From the NCBI GenBank assembly GCA_949710005.1, contig OX453272.1, forward strand, positions 19,245,262 to 19,309,261: DNA of 64,000 nt, read 5' to 3'. A model generated the notes under the pieces. The model saw only the letters and a list, made by a program, of their open reading frames with translations, was not told the origin of the DNA and did not search any database. Positions 37,276 to 44,213 of the stretch are shown piece by piece. How positions within the stretch are numbered: position 1 is the stretch's first letter; every line of letters begins with the position of its first letter. Made by a program: the position numbers and the translations under genes. The DNA is from Ricordea florida (Eukaryota > Cnidaria > Anthozoa > Corallimorpharia > Ricordeidae).

Positions 37276-38151
37276 ATGTCTCAGAGAACAAACTCAACTT
37301 CCTCAACTTCATCAATGACGTCACGTTTTGTACCACTTGGCGATTCTGACTTTGATTGGGATTCCATAGTCGTGGATGATCCCAAGAAGAGTGGAAGGTA
37401 CAACTGTGCCTTTTCCAAAGTCTTTGTGATGGATGGTGGTGAAAAGAAGAGCGTGTCTTTTGAAGTTGAAAAACAGGACATATGGGGCTTGTCATGGTCT
37501 TACAAAGACATGAACAAAAGGGATTCCGCCAACATCAATGGGATTCAAGTGAAGTATCCATTGACGTCATTTGAGACTAGGAATGATCCAACTCCTTCGG
37601 AACAGGAAACTCAAAATAGGATTGACAAGATTGTACAAATCGTTGGGTCCAGTCTTCAAAGATTCTACAAGAACAAAGACATTCGAAAGGAGCTGCCCAG
37701 TATCAGTGATGCTAAAAAGGCATTGTTGAAAAACGACCCAAGTGATTTAGTGAAAATGCCTTACTCGTTTCCAAAAAACAAGGACACCAAAGATCTTGAC
37801 ACCTCGAAGCCATTGGAGATGTACTTGAATTTCAAGACGAGTGGTGTTGGTATCGACAAAATAAGGTGCCATACTGTTTTCAAGGGTCGTAAAAGGAACG
37901 AGACCTTCAGAAACTACTTGTATGATCCTGAAAACAACACCAGAGCATGCTCTCATATGGCGTTGAGATGGGAGTCTGTGTATTATGGAGCGTATGGTAC
38001 AAACGATGCTATCGCTTCTGCCAAATTAGTGGTTCAACACATTAAGTTGAGTAAGCCAATGTTTGAATTCGAACCGGTGGCAGATGAAGAGGCGGTACTT
38101 GGTGGTGATTCGGAATATGAAGAAGACTCGGACGAAGAAGAATCAGACTAA
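37276..38151 (+). CDS. Acidic-tailed beta-rich protein, possible ssDNA-binding protein
   Basis: A 291-aa protein. The N-terminus is Ser/Thr-rich, the middle is strand-rich with many basic and aromatic residues, and the C-terminus is a strongly acidic tail (EDSDEEESD). A compact basic core plus an acidic C-terminal tail is the layout of single-stranded DNA-binding proteins in phages and large DNA viruses, and a protein-primed replicon would need one. This is architecture-based inference with no diagnostic motif. The start chosen is the first ATG, 37276; the frame is open back to a GTG at 37210 that overlaps the previous stop. Two TGACGTCA octamers lie inside it (37316 and 37562). A hairpin follows 33 nt after the stop. 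Confidence 0.75.
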   Translation: MSQRTNSTSSTSSMTSRFVPLGDSDFDWDSIVVDDPKKSGRYNCAFSKVFVMDGGEKKSVSFEVEKQDIWGLSWSYKDMNKRDSANINGIQVKYPLTSFETRNDPTPSEQETQNRIDKIVQIVGSSLQRFYKNKDIRKELPSISDAKKALLKNDPSDLVKMPYSFPKNKDTKDLDTSKPLEMYLNFKTSGVGIDKIRCHTVFKGRKRNETFRNYLYDPENNTRACSHMALRWESVYYGAYGTNDAIASAKLVVQHIKLSKPMFEFEPVADEEAVLGGDSEYEEDSDEEESD

Positions 38152-38184
38152 GATTAATAGTGGTTGGGCGGGATCTGGCAGTTT

Positions 38185-38205
38185 CCTAGTATGCAACTTA
38201 CTAGG
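38185..38205 (+). terminator. 3' hairpin after the acidic-tailed protein gene
   Basis: Perfect 7-bp arms (CCTAGTA / TACTAGG) around a 7-nt loop, 33 nt past the stop at 38151. An in-frame ATG at 38191 falls inside it, so I place the next gene's start downstream at 38245. Confidence 0.5.
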
Positions 38206-38244
38206 AGACTTAAAGCTTACAGTAGATTACCTTACAACGACAAT

Positions 38245-38640
38245 ATGTCTGAAGAAACGAGTCAGGTTGAGCAAATCACTAGAGAGCCTTCTGTCAAAAC
38301 TAAGGTCAAAGACCCCAAGAGAGTTCAGGCTGGTAAAACGTTATCAGAAAAGAACAAGAGGGCCAGAGAGGCTTTGAAACGTGAAGAGGAAAGGGAGAAG
38401 AAAGAGAGTGAAAAGGAAGAGGATAAGGGTAGCTCCAGCGGTGGTGGGAGAGGTGGCTGGATGCCGTCCCAGACTATCTTTCTAGCCATAGGTGCAATTG
38501 GCCTCGCCGCGTATGGACTATGGAACAACTATCGAGACAGGATACCTGACCTGCATTTTCCATCGAAACCCAAAGTCACAGAAAGTCAGCCCGTGACCAG
38601 CAAAGCAAAGGAAACCGATTTAAAAGATGATGTGTTATGA
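38245..38640 (+). CDS. Small basic single-pass membrane protein
   Basis: A 131-aa protein. A highly charged, lysine-rich helical N-terminal half (VKDPKRVQAGKTLSEKNKRA, then an EEREKKESEKEED stretch) is followed by a Gly/Ser linker, one transmembrane segment at about 77-93 (TIFLAIGAIGLAAYGLW) and a polar tail. The layout recurs in Polintons I know of, where its function is unassigned; I infer a virion membrane protein with a nucleic-acid-facing basic arm. Alternative starts in frame are ATG 38191 and TTG 38164; 38191 lies within a hairpin. CTTAAAG occurs 36 nt upstream of the chosen ATG. Confidence 0.75.
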   Translation: MSEETSQVEQITREPSVKTKVKDPKRVQAGKTLSEKNKRAREALKREEEREKKESEKEEDKGSSSGGGRGGWMPSQTIFLAIGAIGLAAYGLWNNYRDRIPDLHFPSKPKVTESQPVTSKAKETDLKDDVL

Positions 38641-38646
38641 TTCAAA

Positions 38647-38868
38647 ATGGCAGAGAATAAGCTCGTAAAGACAGTTACTGGCTCTGCAGTGCTCGTTGGA
38701 TTGTCAGCTGGGATGGGCTGGCTTGGCAAAAAGATTCTCAAGGAATCATTCATCGGTGACCCATCGACAAGTATCATGAACTATGCCAAATGGGTAGGTG
38801 TGCTGACTATAGCCATGTATGTCAAAACCTATTTAGAGGATCAGAAGATACTACCCACAAGTGTTTGA
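38647..38868 (+). CDS. Small two-pass membrane protein
   Basis: A 73-aa protein, six nucleotides after the previous stop. Two hydrophobic stretches (about 13-27, SAVLVGLSAGMGWLG; about 49-63, WVGVLTIAMYVKTYL) are separated by a short polar loop. It is probably a structural membrane protein of the virion block. I do not recognise a named family. A longer overlapping frame beginning at 38790 belongs to the next gene's upstream extension and is not needed. Confidence 0.75.
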   Translation: MAENKLVKTVTGSAVLVGLSAGMGWLGKKILKESFIGDPSTSIMNYAKWVGVLTIAMYVKTYLEDQKILPTSV

Positions 38869-38870
38869 AC

Positions 38871-39269
38871 ATGCCTTTGAGTTTCACCGAAGCAATAAAA
38901 GATGCTCAAACTGATTACATTATTGATCTTATGAGACACATAAGGCAATCATACGTTAATGCTTTGCATGAAACTGAGTATCTCTCTGTTGTGGCAAATT
39001 CAGAGGTTGAAATCGACCCCATGCCTAGTAACAGAGAACTTATCAACTGGTACTTCAAACTTGGAAATAGACAATTTCATCGTACCAAGGAGCCTAGACT
39101 GGTAAGCTATCTTTTGAGAGATATGGATAAGGAACTTGATGAGGTCAACAAACAGACAGAAAAGGCTACAGAACAACCGCAACGAGGCTCACACCCATTA
39201 ATATACTTTATGTTGGGGGTGTTGACATCGATCGCGTTATACACAGGCTTGAAATTGTTTAAGAAGTAG
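38871..39269 (+). CDS. Tail-anchored protein, Polinton virion block
   Basis: A 132-aa protein starting MPLSFTEAI, two nucleotides after the previous stop. The frame is open back to an ATG at 38790, but that would overlap the 73-aa gene by 79 nt. The soluble helical N-terminal part includes PSNRELINWYFKLGNRQFH. A Gln/Glu-rich linker leads to one C-terminal membrane segment (about 108-130, LIYFMLGVLTSIALYTGLKLF) ending in KK. The layout resembles small Polinton proteins of unknown role. Tight spacing on both sides implies cotranscription. Confidence 0.78.
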   Translation: MPLSFTEAIKDAQTDYIIDLMRHIRQSYVNALHETEYLSVVANSEVEIDPMPSNRELINWYFKLGNRQFHRTKEPRLVSYLLRDMDKELDEVNKQTEKATEQPQRGSHPLIYFMLGVLTSIALYTGLKLFKK

Positions 39270-39285
39270 GACGACAAATGGATAA

Positions 39286-39690
39286 ATGGCGACTATAGCA
39301 ATCATGCTTGGAGGGGCAGTCCTCAATGCAACAGCCTTCATCGGTGGAAATTATTTAGCAAAAGTCATTAGCGGCTCGTCTTCGGCCGATCTCCAACTTG
39401 AAAGGGAAAGGCATGACAAAGCCATGGAGAAGTACCAGAAAGACTATGCTGCTTATCAAGAGAAACGAATGGCTTATATTGACTTTGAGAACCGTAGGAA
39501 GGGTGATGAGAATCAAGCCTCTGAGAACATATCAAAGACGGACGAAGCGCTAAGATTGTACAACCAAATGGGCAATCCCCCCAAATTCTCAGACTATTAC
39601 CGACCCAATTCAGATCAAAAGACTGGAGAAATGGTCTACGTTTCTGGTGGGATGTTAGCCTTGGGATACATTGCCAGCAAATGGATATGA
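39286..39690 (+). CDS. Membrane/coiled-coil protein, Polinton virion block
   Basis: A 134-aa protein. An N-terminal hydrophobic segment (about 4-25, AIMLGGAVLNATAFIGGNYL) is followed by a charged coiled-coil-like region (about 36-75, LERERHDKAMEKYQKDYAAY) and a second weak hydrophobic stretch at the C-terminus (GGMLALGYIASKW). Proteins of this build recur in Polintons; the role is unknown, probably virion membrane. A short out-of-frame ATG at 39278 encodes only six codons. Its 3' end overlaps the next gene by 10 nt. Confidence 0.8.
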   Translation: MATIAIMLGGAVLNATAFIGGNYLAKVISGSSSADLQLERERHDKAMEKYQKDYAAYQEKRMAYIDFENRRKGDENQASENISKTDEALRLYNQMGNPPKFSDYYRPNSDQKTGEMVYVSGGMLALGYIASKWI

Positions 39691-39926
39691 TGACTCCCCA
39701 CGAGTATGTCAAGTTGGTGGGGACCAGAGCTGAGCAATTGCGGATGGGTAGTAAACCAGTGATAGACTGGCCATTTGATTTCAACCCTATAGCCATTGCC
39801 AAGAGTGAACTCAAACAGCGAGTCTTACCACTCGACATGATCAGGAAAATACGAGACTGTAATTCAAAGACTGGTTTCCGCGATGAAGTATGGAACCCAA
39901 ACAACATGCGTATACGAGACTTTTGA
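39681..39926 (+). CDS. Rpb6/omega-like RNA polymerase subunit homologue
   Basis: An 81-aa protein. Residues 4-60 follow the RNA polymerase Rpb6/omega signature: MTPHEYVKLVGTRAEQLRMG (T-x2-E-x5-GTRAxQ helix), then KPVI, then NPIAIAKSELKQRVLPLDMI (P-x-x-IA-x-x-EL-x-x-LP) and IRK. In cellular and large-virus Rpb6 this core clamps the largest polymerase subunit. It is a minimal version without the acidic N-terminal extension of cellular Rpb6. Possible roles are capture or redirection of host polymerase for element transcription; that is inference. Starts at 39681, 39687 or 39690 are possible (MDMM); the first overlaps the previous gene. A hairpin follows 16 nt after the stop. Confidence 0.78.
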   Translation: MDMMTPHEYVKLVGTRAEQLRMGSKPVIDWPFDFNPIAIAKSELKQRVLPLDMIRKIRDCNSKTGFRDEVWNPNNMRIRDF

Positions 39927-39942
39927 AATCAATTTAGAAGCT

Positions 39943-39966
39943 GCCATATTCAACTTCAAATATGGC
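39943..39966 (+). terminator. 3' hairpin after the Rpb6-like gene
   Basis: Perfect 8-bp arms (GCCATATT / AATATGGC) with an 8-nt loop, 16 nt after the stop at 39926. The right arm includes the ATG of the following gene (39962), so the same structure could mark an RNA 3' end and affect the next start. Confidence 0.5.
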
Positions 39967-40900
39967 AACTGCTTATGATGATCCTGATTTGGATCCGACT
40001 ACACTAAATGAGGCAGGTGATGGTGATGATGGTGATGATACACTTTACCTGAGCCCAATCACAAAGACATCCGCCATTCGCCTCCCTGATGATGCAGAGG
40101 AAGAAACCTCGTTCGGTGGTTTTGATGAAACTCGGCCCTTACTGATAGAAGAGATGGAAATAGAACAAGATGAAGCCTGGGCCAAGATTAGATCAAGATT
40201 CCCCAAAGTTGATACGTCCAAGTTTACAGCCAAACTGAATGAATTCAAACAAGTAGTCGTCAAATTGCTGAGGAAAGGATCAAAACCTTATGTGTTGTTC
40301 AAAGGTGATGATGAATTGAATGATGGATTGCCAGACACCATCAAAAACAATCTAGGCCCAAGAGCAGAAGACGTCCTGGAAGCCAATGATGGTGTGATCG
40401 CTGAGAAAAAGGGATTGCTCACCAAAATGAAGGAGACGCTAAGATTTCAAAGAGATAAGCCGCTGAAGACCCCAGAAGAAGAAAGTAACATAGAGACTCT
40501 GGAGAGGGAAATCGGTGAGCAGGAGGAGGAGATAGCCAATTTGGAGGGTGAGAATGAGAGAATCCAGGAACGAATGTCATTGCGGGATCGTGTAAAGGCC
40601 ATCTTCAAGAAATACGGATTCACAGTCTTTGCTGTCATGAGTGCCGTTGGAGTGGTCATTGGTGTCATAGTCTCCAACCTCTCCAAAGGGCTATCGAAAT
40701 TGGGCAAGGGTGTTGGTGATGGGCTAAAAACTCTCGGGAAAAAACTTGGCGAATTGCTGCCTGGGATGGTGGGCGCTATTGTAAGCTTTCTGTTCAAGAC
40801 TGCTGGGGAGGTCGTCTCATTCCTGGGGAAACATGCCTGGCTGTTAATAATGGCGGTTGTGCTTTACTTCATAGAAGAGTTAAAAAGGAAACGTACATGA
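39962..40900 (+). CDS. Coiled-coil membrane protein, conserved in invertebrate Polintons
   Basis: A 312-aa protein. The N-terminal third is acidic and low-complexity (residues 1-70). A basic region (PYVLFKGDDELNDGLPDTI, near 108-128) and a coiled coil (about 150-205, ETLEREIGEQEEEIANLEGE) follow. The C-terminal third has SLRDRVKAIFKKYGFT, a hydrophobic segment at about 219-239, an amphipathic Gly/Lys repeat (LSKLGKGVGDGLKTLGKKLG), LLPGMVGAIVSFLF, and a last membrane segment in HAWLLIMAVVLYFIEE before a basic end. I recognise the C-terminal third as a family recurring in cnidarian-type Polintons; its function is unassigned, probably a virion or membrane-active protein. Its stop overlaps the next ATG (ATGA). 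Confidence 0.85.
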   Translation: MATAYDDPDLDPTTLNEAGDGDDGDDTLYLSPITKTSAIRLPDDAEEETSFGGFDETRPLLIEEMEIEQDEAWAKIRSRFPKVDTSKFTAKLNEFKQVVVKLLRKGSKPYVLFKGDDELNDGLPDTIKNNLGPRAEDVLEANDGVIAEKKGLLTKMKETLRFQRDKPLKTPEEESNIETLEREIGEQEEEIANLEGENERIQERMSLRDRVKAIFKKYGFTVFAVMSAVGVVIGVIVSNLSKGLSKLGKGVGDGLKTLGKKLGELLPGMVGAIVSFLFKTAGEVVSFLGKHAWLLIMAVVLYFIEELKRKRT

Positions 40901-41085
40901 ATCAAATGAAGAGCTATTGTGTCAAAGAGAAAAAGCTGACTGATTGTGTACCTGGTAGTGAAACCTTGGCCAAAACAGCCAAAGGAAGGCCGATGATGAA
41001 GTGTAAATGTTCCAGCTGCGGCATCATCAAAACTCGATTCCTCTCAGAGGCTGACTATAGAAGTTTAAAGATGGTGAAGACGTAA
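40897..41085 (+). CDS. Small zinc-ribbon protein (DUF5679-like)
   Basis: A 62-aa protein. Four or five cysteines (C8, C17, C36, C38, C41) frame a short motif YCVKEKKLTDC, then GRPMMKCKCSSCG, then TRF. This matches the build of the small zinc-ribbon proteins (DUF5679-like) found in Polintons and several large DNA viruses; the family name is from memory. Basic residues suggest nucleic-acid binding or a core-protein role. The start overlaps the previous stop by four nucleotides (ATGA); Met4 is an alternative. Confidence 0.8.
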   Translation: MNQMKSYCVKEKKLTDCVPGSETLAKTAKGRPMMKCKCSSCGIIKTRFLSEADYRSLKMVKT

Positions 41086-41094
41086 TCAAACAAC

Positions 41095-41724
41095 ATGTTG
41101 AGCATTACTATGTACGCGTCTGAATCCAGGGTGTATTTGGATCCCCCATTGGAAAAGGTTCGGGAGATCCAACTCCTCGACTGTGTTGTACCCAAACGAT
41201 TGGTGAACTTCAAGGATCGACAGAGCCTTCTCAAGGAGGATCGACCCATCCTAATAATCCAGCCTGGTACATACTCTCTACGTGGCATACACGCAATCCT
41301 TCTGAACGATACGGATAACGCCAAGCTGTCGATCATTGAGACTGACACCGTTGATTACCTGTACTCCAACAAGACGTTCAACATTAAACTCACAAGAGGT
41401 CTCCAAGTTGCGTTGGGGGTGCCTGAAATCATAATCCCTGGAAAGCTGTACCCCATAAACATACAGATTAAGGAGCCGCTGAGACTTCTGTGCAATCTAG
41501 TGGACAATAAGTCGTCATATGCGAATGAGACTCTGTATGGCGACCTCGTGAAACTCTCGCCTTCCCACCTCCTTGCCAACATACCATCACAGGATTACCC
41601 GGCCATGCCAGTCCAAAACCATGAGAGACTCCTAAACCACTTCGACTTAAGCATCCTCGACATTGGATGGAAGAAACTTGATCTGAAGGGTTCTCCCATC
41701 ACATTCAATATACGATTCAGATAA
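41095..41724 (+). CDS. Minor capsid (penton-like, single jelly-roll) protein
   Basis: A 209-aa, strand-rich protein. The N-terminal strands (YASESRVYLDPPLEKVREIQL) are followed by VPKRLVNF, PGTYSLRGI, FNIKLTRGLQVALGVP and a C-terminal pair DIGWKKLDLKGSPITFNIRF. The final motif (a D-x-G-like turn, then LKGSPITF) is typical of the last strands of Polinton and adenovirus-like penton proteins. It presumably closes the capsid vertices. It lies nine nucleotides after the zinc-ribbon gene. Assignment is from family resemblance; a structure prediction would settle it. Confidence 0.8.
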   Translation: MLSITMYASESRVYLDPPLEKVREIQLLDCVVPKRLVNFKDRQSLLKEDRPILIIQPGTYSLRGIHAILLNDTDNAKLSIIETDTVDYLYSNKTFNIKLTRGLQVALGVPEIIIPGKLYPINIQIKEPLRLLCNLVDNKSSYANETLYGDLVKLSPSHLLANIPSQDYPAMPVQNHERLLNHFDLSILDIGWKKLDLKGSPITFNIRFR

Positions 41725-41727
41725 CAT

Positions 41728-41738
41728 CTTAAAAGTAA
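41728..41738 (+). promoter_or_regulatory. Candidate promoter element CTTAAAAGTAA, copy 1
   Basis: This 11-mer begins exactly 28 nt before the ATG at 41756. The identical 11-mer begins 28 nt before the ATG at 42417. The core TTAAAA could be TATA-like. Confidence 0.45.
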
Positions 41739-41755
41739 GCGATCCTCAGTCCAAA

Positions 41756-42361
41756 ATGGGAGAATATAAGGCGATTTACCCTACCTTGGAAGCCACTGCA
41801 CCTCCTCCTCCCACTGATGGGCCATCATTCAGACTTCAACAATGTTGCGATGCCCTGAACAAGCTAAAGTCTGAATTAAACCACTACGAGACAGTACTCA
41901 AAAAATACAACCGATCCAAGGGCACCCTCATGAATGTAAGCTCGACCTGTGGTATAATGTCCTGCGTCTTGGCAGCTGGCGGCCTGGGCACGTCGCTTAG
42001 TGGTGTCGGGATCGTCGCATCTGTACCATTGGGTGTGGTGAGTGGTGTATTTGTGTGCGCATCCATAGCGTGTCAACAGATATCCAAGAGACTGTCCCAG
42101 AAAGCTGTGAAGCATCAAAACACCATCACACTGGCCAAATCCAAGATAAACACCATTGAAGACCTGGTTTCCAAAGCCCTTCGTGACAATACGATCTCTG
42201 ACTCAGAATTCTCGTTGATCATGGACGAACTCAAGAAATTCGAAAAGCTCAAGGCTGAGATACGGGCTAGGGCTCAAAAAAATGTGAGTGGAGAGGACCC
42301 ATTGATGCTGAGGCAGAGAGTACGCGAAGAAATCCTCAAAGAACTAAAAGGAGGACCATAA
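41756..42361 (+). CDS. Two-pass membrane protein with coiled-coil tail, conserved in Polintons
   Basis: A 201-aa protein. The Pro-rich N-terminus (LEATAPPPPTDGP) leads to a helix (CCDALNKLKSELNHYETVLK). A Gly-rich hydrophobic hairpin at about 65-106 (CVLAAGGLGTSLSGVGIVAS, then PLGVVSGVFVCASIAC) is probably two membrane helices. The rest is a charged coiled coil (VKHQNTITLAKSKINTIEDL, then SKALRDNTISDSEF and MDELKKFEKLKAE). I recognise this order from other invertebrate Polintons, where it is unassigned. The Gly-rich hydrophobic hairpin next to coiled coils is also seen in membrane-active virion proteins, but that is only analogy. CTTAAAAGTAA lies 28 nt upstream of the ATG. Confidence 0.82.
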   Translation: MGEYKAIYPTLEATAPPPPTDGPSFRLQQCCDALNKLKSELNHYETVLKKYNRSKGTLMNVSSTCGIMSCVLAAGGLGTSLSGVGIVASVPLGVVSGVFVCASIACQQISKRLSQKAVKHQNTITLAKSKINTIEDLVSKALRDNTISDSEFSLIMDELKKFEKLKAEIRARAQKNVSGEDPLMLRQRVREEILKELKGGP

Positions 42362-42388
42362 CTATCATATACGAGCAAAACAAATAGA

Positions 42389-42399
42389 CTTAAAAGTAA
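42389..42399 (+). promoter_or_regulatory. Candidate promoter element CTTAAAAGTAA, copy 2
   Basis: Identical to 41728..41738 and at the same 28-nt distance from the ATG at 42417, in the gap between two genes. The surrounding bases differ, so the match is not part of a longer duplication. Confidence 0.45.
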
Positions 42400-42416
42400 T
42401 ATTAATAAGAGTACAC

Positions 42417-42596
42417 ATGGATAACCAAGAAGTCAATGAAGCTCCAAAATATATGACTGAATCGGAATGTGCTGCGCTCATAAATTATAAACTGTATCAT
42501 ACAAGAAAAGAGGTTGGAGAATTATCTACAACAACCTCGTACATGAAGGCTGCAGTAGTATTATATTTAGCATACTTGATCTATGAACAGCTATAG
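42417..42596 (+). CDS. 59-aa membrane peptide gene
   Basis: A short intact reading frame starting MDNQEVNEAPKYMTESECAA and ending in a hydrophobic helix (MKAAVVLYLAYLIYEQL) at about 43-59. Four things support it as real. It fills an otherwise empty 284-nt gap in a tightly packed element. An 11-nt motif shared with the previous gene sits at the same distance upstream. A near-perfect hairpin follows 24 nt after the stop. The N-terminal half is acidic and the C-terminus a plausible membrane anchor. No family is recognised. Confidence 0.62.
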   Translation: MDNQEVNEAPKYMTESECAALINYKLYHTRKEVGELSTTTSYMKAAVVLYLAYLIYEQL

Positions 42597-42620
42597 ATTA
42601 ATGGCTTAAACGTTTGAACT

Positions 42621-42645
42621 CTTCTACCCAAATTCTGGATAGAAG
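42621..42645 (+). terminator. 3' hairpin after the 59-aa gene
   Basis: Ten-bp arms with one mismatch (CTTCTACCCA / TGGATAGAAG) and a 5-nt loop. It ends at the base before the ATG at 42646, so the next mRNA's 5' end would lie within or upstream of it. Confidence 0.5.
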
Positions 42646-44187
42646 ATGGGCTTACTCGATGCCTTCAGAAACAAGTATCCAAAGTCTGACCTTGACCAAT
42701 TCGTATTTGTGTCTGACCAATATGGGGGGTACATTAGATGGAAAGATAACGGTATGACAGTCATGTCCTATGATGACCCCACTGGCAAGACGTGGACTGA
42801 TGGGATGCAACCAAGTTTGAAATCGCGACTCTGGATTGATCTTGGACTGGCCGATGATGGTGCATTGAACTCATTCCCACCAAGTCTAACCATGACCAAA
42901 CGATACTACCCGATACCCGCCGTTGACTTTGACAGCCCCACCAGCAATACCACAAACATGCTGACCTCCCTGGACATATACGTGTCCAATACGAAGAAAT
43001 TCACCGCCAAGATGCGTAATGTTTTCACCTCCCAAGTTGTAACTTTCAAGTTTGGGAAACAAAGTCGAAAGTGGTTGAACGCCCCCGACATGAACTACTG
43101 GCCACAACAGCTGAACTTTGCAGTGTGGTGTGCAACCTCTGGCTGTGGGATTAGCCCCTTCGAGAGCCTCAACTACCCCAAAGTCGTTAGCGGCTTCATC
43201 AAGTTTCATGTGTATTTCACCGTAAGACGAATATTGTATGAACTGAGTCTTCCACTGCCTGATGAGCAACCCTTTGTAATCAACAACAACCCTTACAGCA
43301 AGGTCGCATACCAACGATTGTGCGCTGAATTTGGCATCTCAAACAACTCTGACTTCAGATGGAAAGGTGGACGAAACGAGGGTTTAGGTGACATATTCAT
43401 CGATTATGGAGCTGGATACCATGGAGTAGGTGGAGGATACCAAAACGTCCATATGGTAAGAAATTACGACAAAGATGCTGATCAATGGCCTGGTGAAGGT
43501 GGCAAATTCGCTGATGATGGGGGTAAGAAGGAAAAGGGTGACCTCATCTCGTTCATCCGTAATGACGACTTTGCCGATTACAAGTATGCTTGGTTCATAC
43601 CAACGAGTGGCTATGGACTCACTAAAGCTGGACTTGGCAGATTGAATCGGTCTGCTGAAGCCTTTGTTTACTGTGTGTTGGGGGCGCAAGTCAACACTAG
43701 AAACTCGATTGTGGGCACTGGTGGTGGAGCGATCGAGACCCAACAAGAATTCTTGGCCCTGTTTGAGAGTAGTGTAATCGAGAACGACATCTCGAGTTCG
43801 ATCCAAAGGTACCAACTGGCCACCCAAGAGGCTAAATTACGGCTTGATTTGGCCATTGCTCCTGGAGTGTGGTTGATGCCCAGTAACATGATCATAAACA
43901 CGGAGAGTGTGATCGGGTATAACAACAACCTCATGAAGGCCACTGATGGGATGAAATTTGGTGTCAACACAAACATAAACCTGGAGACTAAGACTGTGGG
44001 GATCAGCCATAATCTAGGGTCTTCAAAGATCAAGTTGCCACATGCAATTGTAGAGACTAAACGTTCAACAACACCAACGATTCATCCTCGTCCTGAACTC
44101 AAAGAAGAAACAAATACCAATCATGAAACCAACCTGATACTGTTAATCGTTGGAGTTGGAATTGCCGCTTGGATGCTCTTCAGGTAA
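42646..44187 (+). CDS. Large conserved Polinton protein, tail-anchored, likely virion-associated
   Basis: A 513-aa protein, the longest after the polymerase. Recognisable blocks are YGGYIRWKDNG near the N-terminus, FAVWCATSGCGISPFESLNY and VSGFIKFHVYFTVRRIL in the middle, a Gly-rich stretch (GAGYHGVGGGYQNVH), SAEAFVYCVLGAQVNTRNSI, and PSNMIINTESVIGYNNNLM. The C-terminus has one hydrophobic segment (about 497-512, LILLIVGVGIAAWMLF). I recall homologues in Polintons of cnidarians and other invertebrates, always unassigned. Size, position and tail anchor suggest a structural or entry-related protein; that is inference. A second, less likely reading is that this, and not the 411-aa protein, is the major capsid protein. 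Confidence 0.85.
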   Translation: MGLLDAFRNKYPKSDLDQFVFVSDQYGGYIRWKDNGMTVMSYDDPTGKTWTDGMQPSLKSRLWIDLGLADDGALNSFPPSLTMTKRYYPIPAVDFDSPTSNTTNMLTSLDIYVSNTKKFTAKMRNVFTSQVVTFKFGKQSRKWLNAPDMNYWPQQLNFAVWCATSGCGISPFESLNYPKVVSGFIKFHVYFTVRRILYELSLPLPDEQPFVINNNPYSKVAYQRLCAEFGISNNSDFRWKGGRNEGLGDIFIDYGAGYHGVGGGYQNVHMVRNYDKDADQWPGEGGKFADDGGKKEKGDLISFIRNDDFADYKYAWFIPTSGYGLTKAGLGRLNRSAEAFVYCVLGAQVNTRNSIVGTGGGAIETQQEFLALFESSVIENDISSSIQRYQLATQEAKLRLDLAIAPGVWLMPSNMIINTESVIGYNNNLMKATDGMKFGVNTNINLETKTVGISHNLGSSKIKLPHAIVETKRSTTPTIHPRPELKEETNTNHETNLILLIVGVGIAAWMLFR

Positions 44188-44213
44188 AAATTGAAATTGC
44201 CAATCCATAGATC

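Noticed and set aside
37562-37569. TGACGTCA inside a coding region as a functional enhancer
   Set aside because: A single coding occurrence cannot be told from codon choice; only the overall excess is reported.
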